Part shown: positions 34,781 to 47,300 of the stretch, one piece after another
Position numbering within the stretch: the first letter of the stretch is position 1
Layout: each line of letters opens with the position of its first letter
Assembly (NCBI RefSeq): GCF_042477335.2
Contig: NC_091247.1
Location: forward strand, 38,491,501-38,555,500
DNA length: 64,000 nt
Reading direction: 5' to 3'
From: Ovis canadensis
Taxonomy: Eukaryota; Chordata; Mammalia; Artiodactyla; Bovidae
Notes under the pieces: model-generated
The model's input: only the letters and a program-made list of their open reading frames with translations
Database searches by the model: none
What the model was told of the DNA's origin: nothing
Translations under genes and position numbers: made by a program

Positions 34781-34991
34781 CTTTGTTGTTTAGTCGCTAA
34801 GTCGTGTCCCACTCTTTTGCGACCCCATGGACTGTAGCCCTCCAGGTTCCTCTGTCCATGGAATTCTCCAGGCAAGAATACTGGAGTGGGTTGCCAGTTC
34901 CTTCCCCAGGTTATCTTCCCGACCCACGGTTGAAATCTGATATCTTGCATTGTCAGACGGGTTCCTTACCACTGACCCACCAGGGAAGCCC
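34781..34991 (-). mobile_element. Bov-tA SINE next to the SNRNP27 promoter
   Basis: Antisense copy (same strand as SNRNP27) whose near edge is 237 bp upstream of the start codon. Confidence 0.9.
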
Positions 34992-35647
34992 CTGCCTCCC
35001 TGTTGGTATTCTAGAAATGTCAGGAAAAAGCCATATATAAACCACGCTAACACAGTTCTCACTCCGCCCCGCCCCCATTATTCTTTCCTACTGTCTTGTC
35101 CATAGGCAAAAAATATTTCATTTATCAAACCAATCTGAACTTACCATATGCAAAGTTTTAAGTCCACACGGGGAAGCAGTAGGGCGGGTCAGGAGGCAGA
35201 GGGAGCAAGGGAAAAGCAAGCATGGCCGAGAGCTTTTGTTGAGTTTTGTTGGAGGAACAGCAGAGGCTGGGAAGCAGGCTAAGCAGGTTCTCTAAGACTG
35301 ACCAGCGGCTCTTGAGATTTAAGGGCTGTCCAGAGCTGTTGGTACCTGGCCCTGGGATCTGTGGCAGAGGAATAATGCCTTGACTTATGAGCTTGATAAA
35401 GGAAGTGATAGGAGAGTAGGGGCTTCTCACTGGCTGGCTTACATATTAAAGTCAAGACTCATAAGGGGACTCATTTGCTATCTCGCACAATTAGCTAGTC
35501 CTGGGAAGGGCAGTCTTGGCAAGGCCCCAGATGTCAAAACACCAGAAAATGAAAGCAATTAAAAAGGCATGATTAATACAGTTATTCACAAAAATATTTA
35601 TTGCACACCTAGTACCAGAGGATTAAAAAAATTTTTTTTTTAACTTT

Positions 35648-35942
35648 TAAAATCTTTGGTTGCGCTGGGTCTTTGTTGCTCTACATGGGCCTTCTCTAGT
35701 TGCAGCCAGCAGGGGCTACCCTCTAGATGAGGTGCGTGGACTTCTCAATGCTGTGGCTTCTCTTGTTGCAGAGGACAGGCTCTAGGCTTTCGGGCTTCAG
35801 TAGTTGCAGCAGGCAGGCTCAGTAGTTGTGGCATATGGACTTTGTTGTTACACAGCATGTGGGATCTTCCTGGGTCAGGGATCGAACCCACGTCGCCTGC
35901 ATTGGCAGGTTGATTACTATCCACTGTATCACCAGGAAAGTC
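35648..35942 (-). mobile_element. CHR-type SINE, antisense, nearly full length
   Basis: From 'tttggttgcgctgggtcttt' to 'tatcaccaggaaagtcct'. Confidence 0.88.
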
Positions 35943-35944
35943 CT

Positions 35945-36960
35945 GTACCAGAGGATTAACCAATGAAAAAAGCAAGTCTGTTCTTGAGTACTTGCAGTCC
36001 ACTGAGGGATACAAACAAGTAAACAGTATCCAGACGCACAGAGAGGGGCTGAACAAGATCCTAGGAGTTTACATGAAGTGGATACATAACTCGTTTGAGG
36101 GGAAGGGTTCTCGAATGTTTCTAAGAGGAAATGATGTTCAAATAAGACCTTAAGGATGAGTAGAAATTAGCCAGGTCAAATGGGGTGACTTTTGTGGTGG
36201 GAAAAGGGAAAGAGATTGTCCAGGCAGAGGATACTGCCTGTGCCAGGACAAGAGGCAAGGGAGCAGATGGGCTAAAAAGTAGAGACCTACGGAGCAAGGA
36301 GTGACCATGTGAAGACCAGACTGGAAGCCTTGTAGGCTGTGGTCAGGTTACCCTGTTCGTTCAAGGGCTTTGAGGACTGGAGGGAATCACATTTGAGTTT
36401 TTTCAGAGAACATGTTGGGTGATGTGGAGTCTTGACTGGCAGGTGGGGATGCAAAACACCTGAGGAGGATGGACAGTGGTCTAGGTTGGACTCCAGTGAC
36501 CTACACTAGAGTGGTTTTATCAGTAGGTGATGTAAAAGTGGCTGAATTTGAGAATTGGTAAAATTGGAAAAACTTGATTCTTAGATGTCTGCACAAGAGT
36601 TCGAAGATTCAAGGATGATATCCAGGTTTCTGGCTTGTGAGACTGGGTAGATGGTAACATTTGCTAAGATAAGGCATCTAAGTTTTGGGTAAAGGCTATA
36701 TATATATCTGGACCTACTAATGTGAGGAGCTATTCTGAACACCCAAAAGGAGATGCCAACTATATGCGTATCTGGAGCTTGGAAGAGAGCTCTCAGCTGG
36801 AACCACACAGAAAAGGAAGCATCAGAATACAGATGTTCATTTGAAGCCATGAGAGTGCATGAAGCCACTCAGGGAGGCTGAGAGAAAAGGGCCTGAAGTC
36901 AGCCGGAGGAAGAGCCCAAAAGGAGACCAAGGGATAGCCCGAGAAACAGGAGTGTTATCA
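35945..36960 (-). mobile_element. L2 LINE relic, antisense
   Basis: Antisense L2 body with 'gccttgtaggctgtggtcag' and 'atgatatccaggtttctggc' segments. Confidence 0.65.
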
Positions 36961-37159
36961 GGTAAGTTTTAGGAGAAGTCTGCTGTTTTTAAGAACAAAC
37001 TGGTTAATTTAAAATGTGAAAATGAAAAAAAAAAAAAAGAAAAACAAACACCAATCCCCCTACATCTAACCTAAAGGATTTAAGCAACAAAGTCTTTGTT
37101 CACCCAGTTTTATGGAGTTGTGAATGACTTTTACAGGGGAGAGAATTTGTATAACCCCC

Positions 37160-37271
37160 CTTTTTTTGGTCTGTGTGGCTTTTGAGATCTTAGTTCCTCC
37201 ACCAGGGATTGAACCCAGGTCCACCTCAGTGAACGCTTGGAGTCTTAACCATTGGACCACCAGGGGGTTCC
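37160..37271 (-). mobile_element. CHR-type SINE fragment, antisense
   Basis: Short copy ending 'ttaaccattggaccaccagg'. Confidence 0.8.
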
Positions 37272-37770
37272 CTGCATAACGCTCTTAAAAAGTTTGGCTT
37301 ATGCAGGGCAAAATATGAGTGGAGGTAAATCCAGAAGTTTTGTGAAGATGGGAGAAACCTAAGCATGTTTAAAATAAAGAAAAAAAAAACTACAGAAGAG
37401 AAAGAGAAAACCAAAGGAGTAAAATTTCCTAAAGGGACAGCCCTGAGATTTACCTCAGGGAGAAAAAAAAGTGCCCCCTCTCCCCTGCCTGAAGATGTGG
37501 GACAGAAACTGTGCTCTGCTAAGGCTTCCTTATTTACTGATCAAGTTGCCCTCTCTCAGGATATAGATTCCATCACTGTGTACTTTCAGCACTGTTATCT
37601 TGAAGAAAAATCCTGTTTATAATACATGGCTTGAGGTTCCCTCATTCTGATGGTTATTTTAATAACTTTTCAGTGGGGCAGGGTTGCAGTGCTGTCAACA
37701 CTTGTGATCATACTTACAAGTTCCCTCCCTAACCAGACAGGGCAATTTTCAATAAAGGTAAATTTGTGTA

Positions 37771-37987
37771 TGTTGTTGTTTAGTCATTAAGTTGTGTTTG
37801 ACTCTTTTGTGATCCCATGGACTATATAGCATGCCAAGCTCCTCTGTCCATGGAATTTCCCAGGCAAGAATACTGGATCGGGTTGCCATTTCCTTCTCCA
37901 GGGGATCTTCCCAACCCAGGGATTGAAGGAACCTGCTTCTCCTGCACTAGCAGAGGGATTCTGTACCACTGAGCCACCAGAGAAGCC
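37771..37987 (-). mobile_element. Bov-tA SINE, antisense
   Basis: Full-length, from 'tgttgttgtttagtcatt' to 'gagccaccagagaagcc'. Confidence 0.9.
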
Positions 37988-38141
37988 AAAAAGTATATGT
38001 ACTTTATAAAAGAACATTAAGCATCTGTGATTCCTACAAATGTACTATCTTGAGCCTTGGTTAAATTGCTTTACCTTTTCTAGTCCTGTTTTATGTAAAA
38101 CCACCAGCCTTTACAAAAGCATCCTACTTTTATCTTTACAG

Positions 38142-38347
38142 AGGGCTTCCCTGGTGGCTCAGATGGTAAAGCATCTGCCTGCAATGTGGGAGACACTGGT
38201 TCAATCCCTGGGTTGGGAAGATCCCCTGGGGAAGGAAATGGCAACCAACTCCAGTACTCTTGCCTGTAAAATTCAATGGATGGAGGAGCCTGGTGGGCTA
38301 TAGTCCATGGGGTCGCAAAGAGTTGGACATGACTGGGCAACTTGACT
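38142..38347 (+). mobile_element. Bov-tA SINE with target duplications
   Basis: Full-length sense copy with tttatctttaca on both sides. It is inverted relative to the copy 155 bp away. Confidence 0.9.
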
Positions 38348-39293
38348 TTATCTTTACAAATGGATGCATACTGTTGAATCAGTAATTTCACCACCAATTA
38401 GATGTAGTTTGACCACTAGTTAATAGTGATTGATGATGTTTGAGGCTTTCTGTGTTTGTATCAGTTTATGATGGACTTTCAGACGAATTGCAAACTCTGT
38501 GGTTGGGAGGAAACTACTGTGACTTTTTTTTTTTTTTACTGTAGTTAATGGATTTAGGTCCAAATTACTTGAAGTTATGATTCAACACATCATTCTAGGT
38601 GATTGCATTCTATTATCCTTTTCTATTCTTTACATGGGTTCATCTTTAAGGGAATATAATTCCTGACAGTTTCAATGTTAACAGTCCAATATTCTAGAGC
38701 ACCTCTGTTCAGTAGAACTTTTTGCAATGATGAACAGAGTATATTTGCACTGTCCAATACAGTAGCCACTAGTTACTTGTGGTTAACTAAGCACTTGGAA
38801 TGTGTCTAGTGTGACTGAGGAAGTAAATTTTAAATTCTATTTATTTTTAATTAGCTTAGATAGCCACAGTGACTCTGGTGACCCTATTTTTACATCTGAT
38901 GTTGAAATTTGCTTATTAATGATGGCAATCAATCCTCTTTAAAGACTTTGAAATGTGATAAAATGTTGGCTACTAAATGCTTGGTAAAAAACCAATGACT
39001 ACCACTAATCATTTAATTTTGCCTACCTTGCTAAGTTTCAAGCCAAATTTATTTTTTGAAAAAGAAAGGTGTACTTTTAGATCTCTAGTAATTTAAGATG
39101 GAACTCTAGAATATTTCCTCTTAAGAACCTCTTCTTTACTGATAGCCAAATAAAAATAATTATTAGTTGGCTATTGTTTTCTAGCCCTTGCAGCTTAAAA
39201 AAAGACTTGGCAAAGGTTATAAGGCAAAAGGTGACCAACACAAAAATCTTCATATATATTAGTTTATATAAGACTTCGGCTGACACTTAATAC

Positions 39294-39299
39294 TTTATT
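39294..39299 (-). terminator. Candidate distal GMCL1 polyadenylation signal
   Basis: AATAAA on the minus strand. Nearer alternatives are at 40253-40258 and 40995-41000. Confidence 0.35.
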
Positions 39300-41216
39300 A
39301 GAAATATTCCAATTAAAAAGAATGAAAAGTATGCAAAGTATTTGGTAAGAAAACAAAAGCAGATCTTTACTATCATTGTGGAGTACCAGCTGACAATTAC
39401 CGGTTTCTCTAGTGAGAACACAACTTACTTGTGATTTAAGAAATAATTCTTTTGTTTGTAAGCAATTTTTGCTAGGAAACAAACAAGGGACAAGAACCAT
39501 ATATAATTCTACTTTGATTAATTCATACAAGTGAAATGAAATAATTTTACTAATATACTCAAACTTTATCTTTACTCCCAAGATTTATAAAAATTCAGTT
39601 ATTTAAATAATTTGATTTAAATTTGGTATTTATATTTTTAATATGTAAGGGTAAGGAATCTCTGATGTTACAATAAGACAGGAAAAAAACAAAAGCATCT
39701 CATTAAAGAGATATAGCCAAATACAAAAACAAGAAATGTAGTCTCTTGATACAGCCAAACTATTGTATTAAAACCATTCAAACTACAGTTCTAGGGGTGG
39801 AGATAGGGAAGGCATTTAAAAGCTTCCTTTAAATTCACCATGAGGATCAATTTTGAAAGGACAAAAGTGATTTATGAATGTATGGACATATTGCTAGGGA
39901 ATAAAAACTAGCAATTAGTGCTAAAAGTTAAATCTAACTAGAAAAAACCGAACTTGGAAAAAAAATTCTGGTTTCAACTGAGTTTTTTTTTTTTTTGGTT
40001 CGTTTTATATGTTATTTATTCTTCCTCCAAATGGGTATTTATTATTTGTACAGGTACACAAAAGTAATTCCCATTTTTCTTAAAACATACTAAAAATATA
40101 TATTAACCACAAAAAGTACTCACTTTGACTGGAAAGATGATGAGCGTGGCTATTTTCAAACTAGCAGTAAATGCAAGAACCAAACTTATATAAATCATGA
40201 AAAATGTACATCTCATTTTTGACAAAAATAAGTTCTATTTATACATTAATGCTTTATTATCAGCTTCTATATGATATCCTCCGACCTTATGTACATTTAC
40301 TATGAGATTTCTAGTATTATGTGTAACTCAAAGGCACTCAATTCGGAGATTATAAAGTCCTGAGCTTAAGTAGGAAATAGGATTCCCAACTAAAATTTGA
40401 AAATAAATAATTCAAAGATCACAGAATATAAAAATGTTTAAAGTATAATATTTGGTACATAAGTAATCTGTGACCTAATGATAAAGTTGTACAGAATGTC
40501 AAAGAAAAGACCATAAAAGGCAAAAGAATATCCTCAGAATCAAACTAATTTTCTTCCCCTATTCAAGATCATTTGAAAGCCTGAAGCTGATTTTTTTCTT
40601 GTTAAAATTCTAGGAAAGCAAAATAAAAAAGCATGAAAATGCTTAAGCTAAATAAAAGTTCCTCAGTGTAGTCTTCAAAACCATGAAAAAAAATTTAATG
40701 ATTAATAACATATATAGACTGAAGAATATCTGACTAGTAGGAGGAATCATAAAGAGCAGTTGAAAAAAAATTAAGGACAGCTTTAAATATACCAATTGAA
40801 AGAGCATTTATAATTGGCCAGATTATTCCTTTAGCATTCATTTAGTCAAATAAAAATGCAACTAACAAATGGATAATTGAGGGTCACTAACATTCAAAGT
40901 TCAAGCTGAAAACTATGTATGGTTGTAGAGAAACATGAAATTTACCTACAGCAATTTTCTGCTGATGCTAAATTAAAAAGCATGAGTTGATATCTTTATT
41001 AGCAAATGGTTTGACAGATATTCTCTTGGCTTTAAAATGCTTTTCCATATATGCATAGAAATGTGATGAGGATAAGAATAGTTTTCTGTATTATCTGTAC
41101 AGTTCGTAAGGCCTTTGTCATTGTTAGTCACCTTAGATGTGAGTATCTGCAGGGCCAGTAAATTAAAGCTGGCCAAAAAGCTTTCAAAGTGCTACTGTTT
41201 CCAACTGGTGAGATCT
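39294..41216 (-). other. GMCL1: GMCL1 3' UTR (probable)
   Basis: About 1.9 kb of AT-rich unique sequence with no young repeat follows the stop codon. AATAAA hexamers on the minus strand lie at 40995-41000, 40253-40258 and 39294-39299. The last is my preferred end because it gives a UTR of roughly 2 kb, but any of the three could be used. Confidence 0.5.
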
Positions 41217-41345
41217 TCAGTTTTCTGGATTTTCTGGATGATGACTATTTTCAGTTCTTTTTTCTGGCGATATATACAGGAAGTTACAGCAGATATATAA
41301 AGGGAAGATCAGAAGCCTGCTGTCCAAGTTCATCACTACTTGTTC
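41217..41345 (-). CDS. GMCL1: GMCL1 last coding exon with extended C-terminus
   Basis: 129 coding nt after a ttatag acceptor. It encodes [20 protein letters not shown] and NFLYISPEK, then continues [13 protein letters not shown] to TGA at 41217-41219. A run of six A sits at the point where the human reading, as I remember it, ends KKN. One more A would give exactly that short ending. Confidence 0.9.
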   Translation of the reverse strand, partial: EQVVMNLDSRLLIFPLYICCNFLYISPEKRTENSHHPENPEN

Positions 41346-44300
41346 CTATAAAACAAATTTGTTACTTTAATGATAATAGTAGTAGTATAAAAATAAAACA
41401 GAGAACCAAACTGTTGAACTAAGTGAACTAAAGGTTAGTATGGTGGTTAAAAGTTTGCATCTGGAACCTAACAGTCACTGTTCAAACCTCAAGACTTCCA
41501 CCCACTAGCTTTGTGACCTCGGGCAAGTCACTGACTCTATCAGCTGCAGCTTCCTCACTGTAAAAGGGGAGAATAACCACTCCATAGGATTATACTAGGA
41601 TTAAACGAGACAGTGGACACAGAGGGCTTAGCAAAGCCAGCTATATATTAAGTAACCAATAATGGTAGTTATTTTCATTACTGGAAAATTTCTGTCAAGT
41701 ACCTACATATTTTAGGAACAGATACGGCCCAGAAATACAGAGATTTCTCATTTGGCTTCTGTCTGATGGCCTTTATGCACAGCAGATACTTGATGGGAGT
41801 CATTATTGTCACCAATAAGCATGGCTTCTTCTCACTCTTGTCTAAGATTTCCCACCATCTCTAATGCAAACAAGTCATTTGTCTCCTGGAACCTAATATA
41901 CATTACCATGTAAAATCAATTTCAAGTTCAGTTACATCAATACACATGAGAGCAACTTGAGATTTCAGAGACAGGAGTTGATACTACACCTGGGAGCTAC
42001 AAATGTAACCCTCACTCACTCATGCTACAGATCTCTGGAACCGTTTACCAGTAGGTTTTCGTGAAAAGAATAAATCCTTTTAGAGTGTAAGCAGTAGCCC
42101 TGAAATGGGAACTCCTCCATTTTTTCAATAGTTGGGATATATTCTCTGAACTAATATGCATTTGTTTCATCTTTATACATTCTGGAGAATATACTTAAAA
42201 TTTTTTTTAAAAATATTTATTTTTGACTGTGCCGGGCCTTTGTTTCTATGTGTGGACTTTCTCTAGTTGTGTTGAGTGGGGGCTACTCCTCACTGTAGTA
42301 CACAGGCTCTAGGCTAGTGGTCTTCAGTAGTCGCAGCTCACAGGCTCAGCCGTCACGGCTTATGGGCTCTAGAGCATGGGCTCAGTAGGTGTGGTGCACG
42401 GGCTTAGTTATCTGCAGCACGTGGAATCTTTCCGGACCAGGGATCAAACTCATGTCCCCTGCACTGGCAGGCAGATTCTTATCAGGCGTACTACCAAGGA
42501 AGTCCCTGAAGAATATACTTTTAAAATGCTGTTTAAATCTAGAATTTTATATTATTTACTGAAGCATGTGTTCCTACAATGAAGAGGGACTAAAACTGGA
42601 ACATTTCAGTGACAGACAAAGGCTCAGCTAGATACAGCTTCTGTGTTAGGGGAGCAGCAAGATAAATTTGGATAAAGGCGGCAAGGAATAGAAATGTTAC
42701 ACGCACGCATGGACGCATGCATGCACACACACACCACACACACAAATAGAAATGTTACACACACACACAGAGTACACGCATGGACGCATGCATGCACACA
42801 CACACACCACACAAATAGAAATGTTACACACACACACACACACACACTCACTCTGTAGTTTCCAAAATGGGCAAAGTGGTATTTTGTTAAGTGAACAAAC
42901 ACACACCACACAAATAGAAATGTTACACACACACACACACACACTCACTCTGTAGTTTCCAAAATGGGCAAAGTGGTATTTTGTTAAGTGAACAAAATGG
43001 ATATGATGACAAATCAGACGAAGCATCACCTGGCTGACAGTGCAAACAGGGTTGGCAGCAAGCATGTCAAAGCACAGCTGACCTTCAGATGCTTAAGTCA
43101 CCCTGGACTAGTCAACATCTGTAGCAATAACCTGAGTCAAGGCAGATTTACTAAGTCTGTTGAGGACAAAAGCTTTGATGATGTGTGTACCTGATGATAA
43201 AAGCAAGATTCTTTACCCACAACTCTTAAGAAAATTAGCATTCTGTTATCTAAATATAGTTAAGGTTGGTAGGGGACAGTAGGTCAAAGACCCAATTCTG
43301 GAGAAAGAGAGCCATGCAGATATCACTTGGGGGCTTAATGGACATACCCATTTCTGACTATTACACTGTACTAATCCCCATTTCCCATCCATTAGACACC
43401 TAATTCTTGCTTTGTTAAAACTTTTAACGCTGCCCAATGGCTCAGTTTATATCTATATGTGCACCTTTATCTTTAGAAAAGCTCCATTTTCCTTCTTCCA
43501 CTATGGCATGGAAGCAGTGAAGTCCATACATCACAGCATCAGACATAGTGATGGCATCTTCCTAGTTTTCATCTGTTTCCAGACTGTTTTTTCTCTCTTC
43601 TCTGCGGCTCATGTTACTTATTTCTACTATAGCTCTATCATTTCTAAATTTCAGAATCCTTAAGTCCAACTCCTTATTAGAAATCTTCGCTTAGACATAA
43701 AGCGACTCAAGTTTAAATCATCAGCTACTGAATACTCTCTGCGGCTCATGTTACTTATTTCTACTATAGCTCTATCATTTCTAAATTTCAGAATCCTTAA
43801 GTCCAACTCCTTATTAGAAATCTTCGCTTAGACATAAAGCGACTCAAGTTTAAATCATCAGCTACTGAATACTACCTACTGTTTCCATTCTTTTTGGGCC
43901 ATCAGTACTGTCATGCTTGCAACTGGTTTTGATTCCCCATCCTAGTTCTTAAATACCTCACACCAGGTTACTTTTTTTGCCCACCCCTTAAATACCAATG
44001 CTCCCTAGGTTTCCACCCTGTCATATTCTCAACATAATTTCCTGTAGGTTGTCTGATCCAATCATTGTTCCTAGCCCAGGCACTGCTGATAAATGCTAGA
44101 CCCATTTATCTACCAGTGTACCAATTTTTACCTCAGTGCCCTCAAATCAAATACGCTTTAAACGGAATTCATCATCTCTTTACCCCCAAGTCATGTTCGT
44201 TTTCCTTCCTGTAATTCAAATATAAGGGAAAAGTTGCCCAAGTCACAAAGCCAGGTACTACTATCTCTGACTACTTTCTTCTTCATCCTCACACACACTT

Positions 44301-47300
44301 AAGCATCAAATTCTACCAAATGCACCCCTTAATTTTGAGAACCCATCAACATCTCTTCACCCCATTACTATCCTCCTTAAGTTGAGGTTCTCGTTGTTTC
44401 CAATCTGGGTTACAGCAAGAGCATTTTTTTTTTAAATTGGATATTGGTTTCTTTATTTTTTTAAAGGCTCTTTAGGTATAAACATACAAGTTACATAAAA
44501 TATACAATAAGTTCTCCTACATGTATATACACTTGAGAAACCAGCATACTCAAGATAATAGACATATCCATCCCCCTCAAAGTGTCCTTAGGTTCCTGAT
44601 GCTTCCTCTACCCTCTGGAAACCAACTGCCTGCTTCTGTTCCATAGTCTGCCTTTTCTAGAGTTTTCAATAAAGATCATACGGAATGTACTCTTTTTTGT
44701 CTCACTTCTTGCATCTAGCTTAATTATTTCATCCATGTTATTGTGTGTACCAGTAATTCATACTTTGTTTACTGCTGATAATTTGGATTATAGCAATAGT
44801 TTCTAGACTGTCTTCCTGCCATTATCACGCCTCTAAGCTCAAAATGGATAATAAAGACCTAAATGTAAGATCAGAAACCATAAAACTCTAAGAGGAAAAC
44901 ATTGGCAGAACATTGTATAAAACATAAAATCACAGCAAAGTCCTCTATGACCCACCTCGGAGAGTAATGGAAATAAAAACAAAAATAAACAAGTGAGACC
45001 TAATTAAACTTAAAAGCTTTTGCATGGCAAAGGAAACTATATAAACAAAGTGGGAAGACAATCTTCAGAATGGAAGAAAATAATAGCAAATGAAACAACT
45101 GACAAAGGATTAAATTCCAAAATATACAAGAAGCTCATAAAACTGAACATCAGAAAAACAAACAACCCAATCAAAAAGTGGGCGAAAGACCTTAACAGAC
45201 ATTTCTCCAAAGAAGACATACAGATGGCTAATAAACACATGAAAAGATGCTCAACATCACTCATTAGAGAAATGCAAATCAAAACTACAATTAGTTATCA
45301 CCTCACACTGGTTAGAATGGCCAACATCAAACAATAAATACTAGAGGGTGTGGAGAAAAGGGCACCCTTTTGCACTGTTGGAGGGAATGTAAATTGATAT
45401 AGCCACGATGGAAGACAGTATGGAGATTCCTCAAAAAACTAGGAGTAGAACTACCATATGAACCAGCAATCCCACTACTTGGCATATACCGAGGAAATGA
45501 AAATTGAAAAAGGCACATATACCTCAATGTTCACTGAAGCACTATATATGATAGCTAGGACATGAAAGCAACCTAGATATCCATCATCAGATGAGTGGAT
45601 AAAGAAACTGTGGTACATACATACAATGGAACATTACTCAGCCATAAAAGGAATGCATTTGAGTCCGTTCTAAAGAGAGGTGGATGAAGCTAGAGCCTAT
45701 TATACAGAGTGAAGTCAGAAAGAGAAATATCATGTATTAACCCATATATATGGAGAAAGATGGTACTGAGGAACCTATTTACAGGGCAACAATGGAGATG
45801 CAGACTTATGGACACGGGCCGCGGGGGAGGAAGGAGAGGGCGGGACAAATGGAGAGAGTAACATGGAAGCGTATACACTACCATGTGTAACAGATAGCCA
45901 ATGGAAATTAGCTGTATGACTCAGGGAACTCAAACCAGGACTCTACCAACCTAGAGCGGTGGGAGGTGGGAGGGAGGTTAGAGAGGGAGGAGACACGTGC
46001 ATACCTATGGCTGACTCATCCTGACGTATGGCAGAGGCCAACACAATATTGTGAAGCAATTTTCCTTCAATTAAAAATAAGTTAAAAAAACACAAACTAC
46101 AGGACAAAAAAAATGATGTTGCACATATACATTTATTGACAAGAAAAGCTACATACAACAAAGTGGGAAAAAAGCAGGTTACGAAGCAGTTTAAGATAAA
46201 ATTCTGGAAAAAGAATATAGGAGATGAAAGAAGTGTCATCTCTCAGCGAACCATGTATGATTTTTTTTCCTGTTTATTCTCTGTTTTTCTAAAACAAACC
46301 TCCATAAGCTACATAAAATACATACATGCAACTCCCATAGCTCTCTACAGATCTCGGAAAAAGTCCAAACTCAATCCATGGCCTGTCATGCCCTGCTCTA
46401 CTCCTTCTGATCTCATTCTCTTTCAAACCTCTCAGTTCCTTGCAGGACCCATATGCTCCCTGGGCTCCATCTGAGGACTGGTTCAGGTATCCATTTACTT
46501 TTCAACTTGTCCAGAAGAGGCTTTCCTGAGCTGTCCCTCACCACTCCCCAACACCCAAAGGTTCGAGATATCTCCCTCAATGTTACAGTCTTTGAGCCCA
46601 TCTCTCTTGTGCTACTCAGCTTTATAACATAAGCTTCTCTTCATTTCCTCCACTCCTAGCTTAAAACCTAGCATGTAACAGGGACACAAATGTTTGTTGA
46701 ATGAACAAATCAAGGAATGCTAGGAATACAACTAGGCCTGGTGATTTTTAATTAAGTCTCTGGCTGCTTTGGGCCATGACAGTGTTTTTTTAAGGAAGTT
46801 CTAAGTTGAAGGTAAAGATAGACAATGTTCATGCAGCTCCAGAGGGTGTGAGAGAGACCAGTAGAGAATTTTAGTGGAGGCAGATTTGAACTTATTATCT
46901 ATCTACCTTGTCATTTACTACCTCACATGTCAGAGTCAGCTTTTCATCCCTAAGAGTTCCAACAGTGGTTGAAGACCGTCCATAAGAATGCTGTTAAAGA
47001 AGTTCTCATACAAGGCAGGGAGGTCAGAACTGTAACTTCTAAGGCTGCTCCATGCAGTGCTAAATTCTGATATTCTATGATAGGCTCTTCAGTCTGAGGA
47101 AAACTGCTAACTTCTTTGTGTGTGTGTTTTTCTTTTTATTTTCTATTTTTTTCTTTCAAAACTGCTAACTTCTAATAATTTATGTAAACTACAGGCTCCA
47201 AACCCTTTATAAACACAGTGTGTCCTTTGAAATGATGGTTAGCTTTACTAGAAACAAACTTCCTTGATTTTTAACAGCTCTTTTTATTTTTTGAAACTGG

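Larger units (their letters stand above)
34996..39070. other. Intergenic region between SNRNP27 promoter and GMCL1 3' end
   Basis: No gene recognised. It contains an antisense L2 relic, CHR and Bov-tA SINEs (listed separately) and, near 38740-38890, a decayed interspersed repeat whose family I cannot name with certainty. Apart from the SINEs, 35000-35640 and 37280-37760 show nothing notable. Confidence 0.65.

Noticed and set aside
42687-43000. CRISPR-like regular repeats
   Set aside because: Units are CA tracts with irregular periods and no spacers; this is a eukaryotic compound microsatellite.
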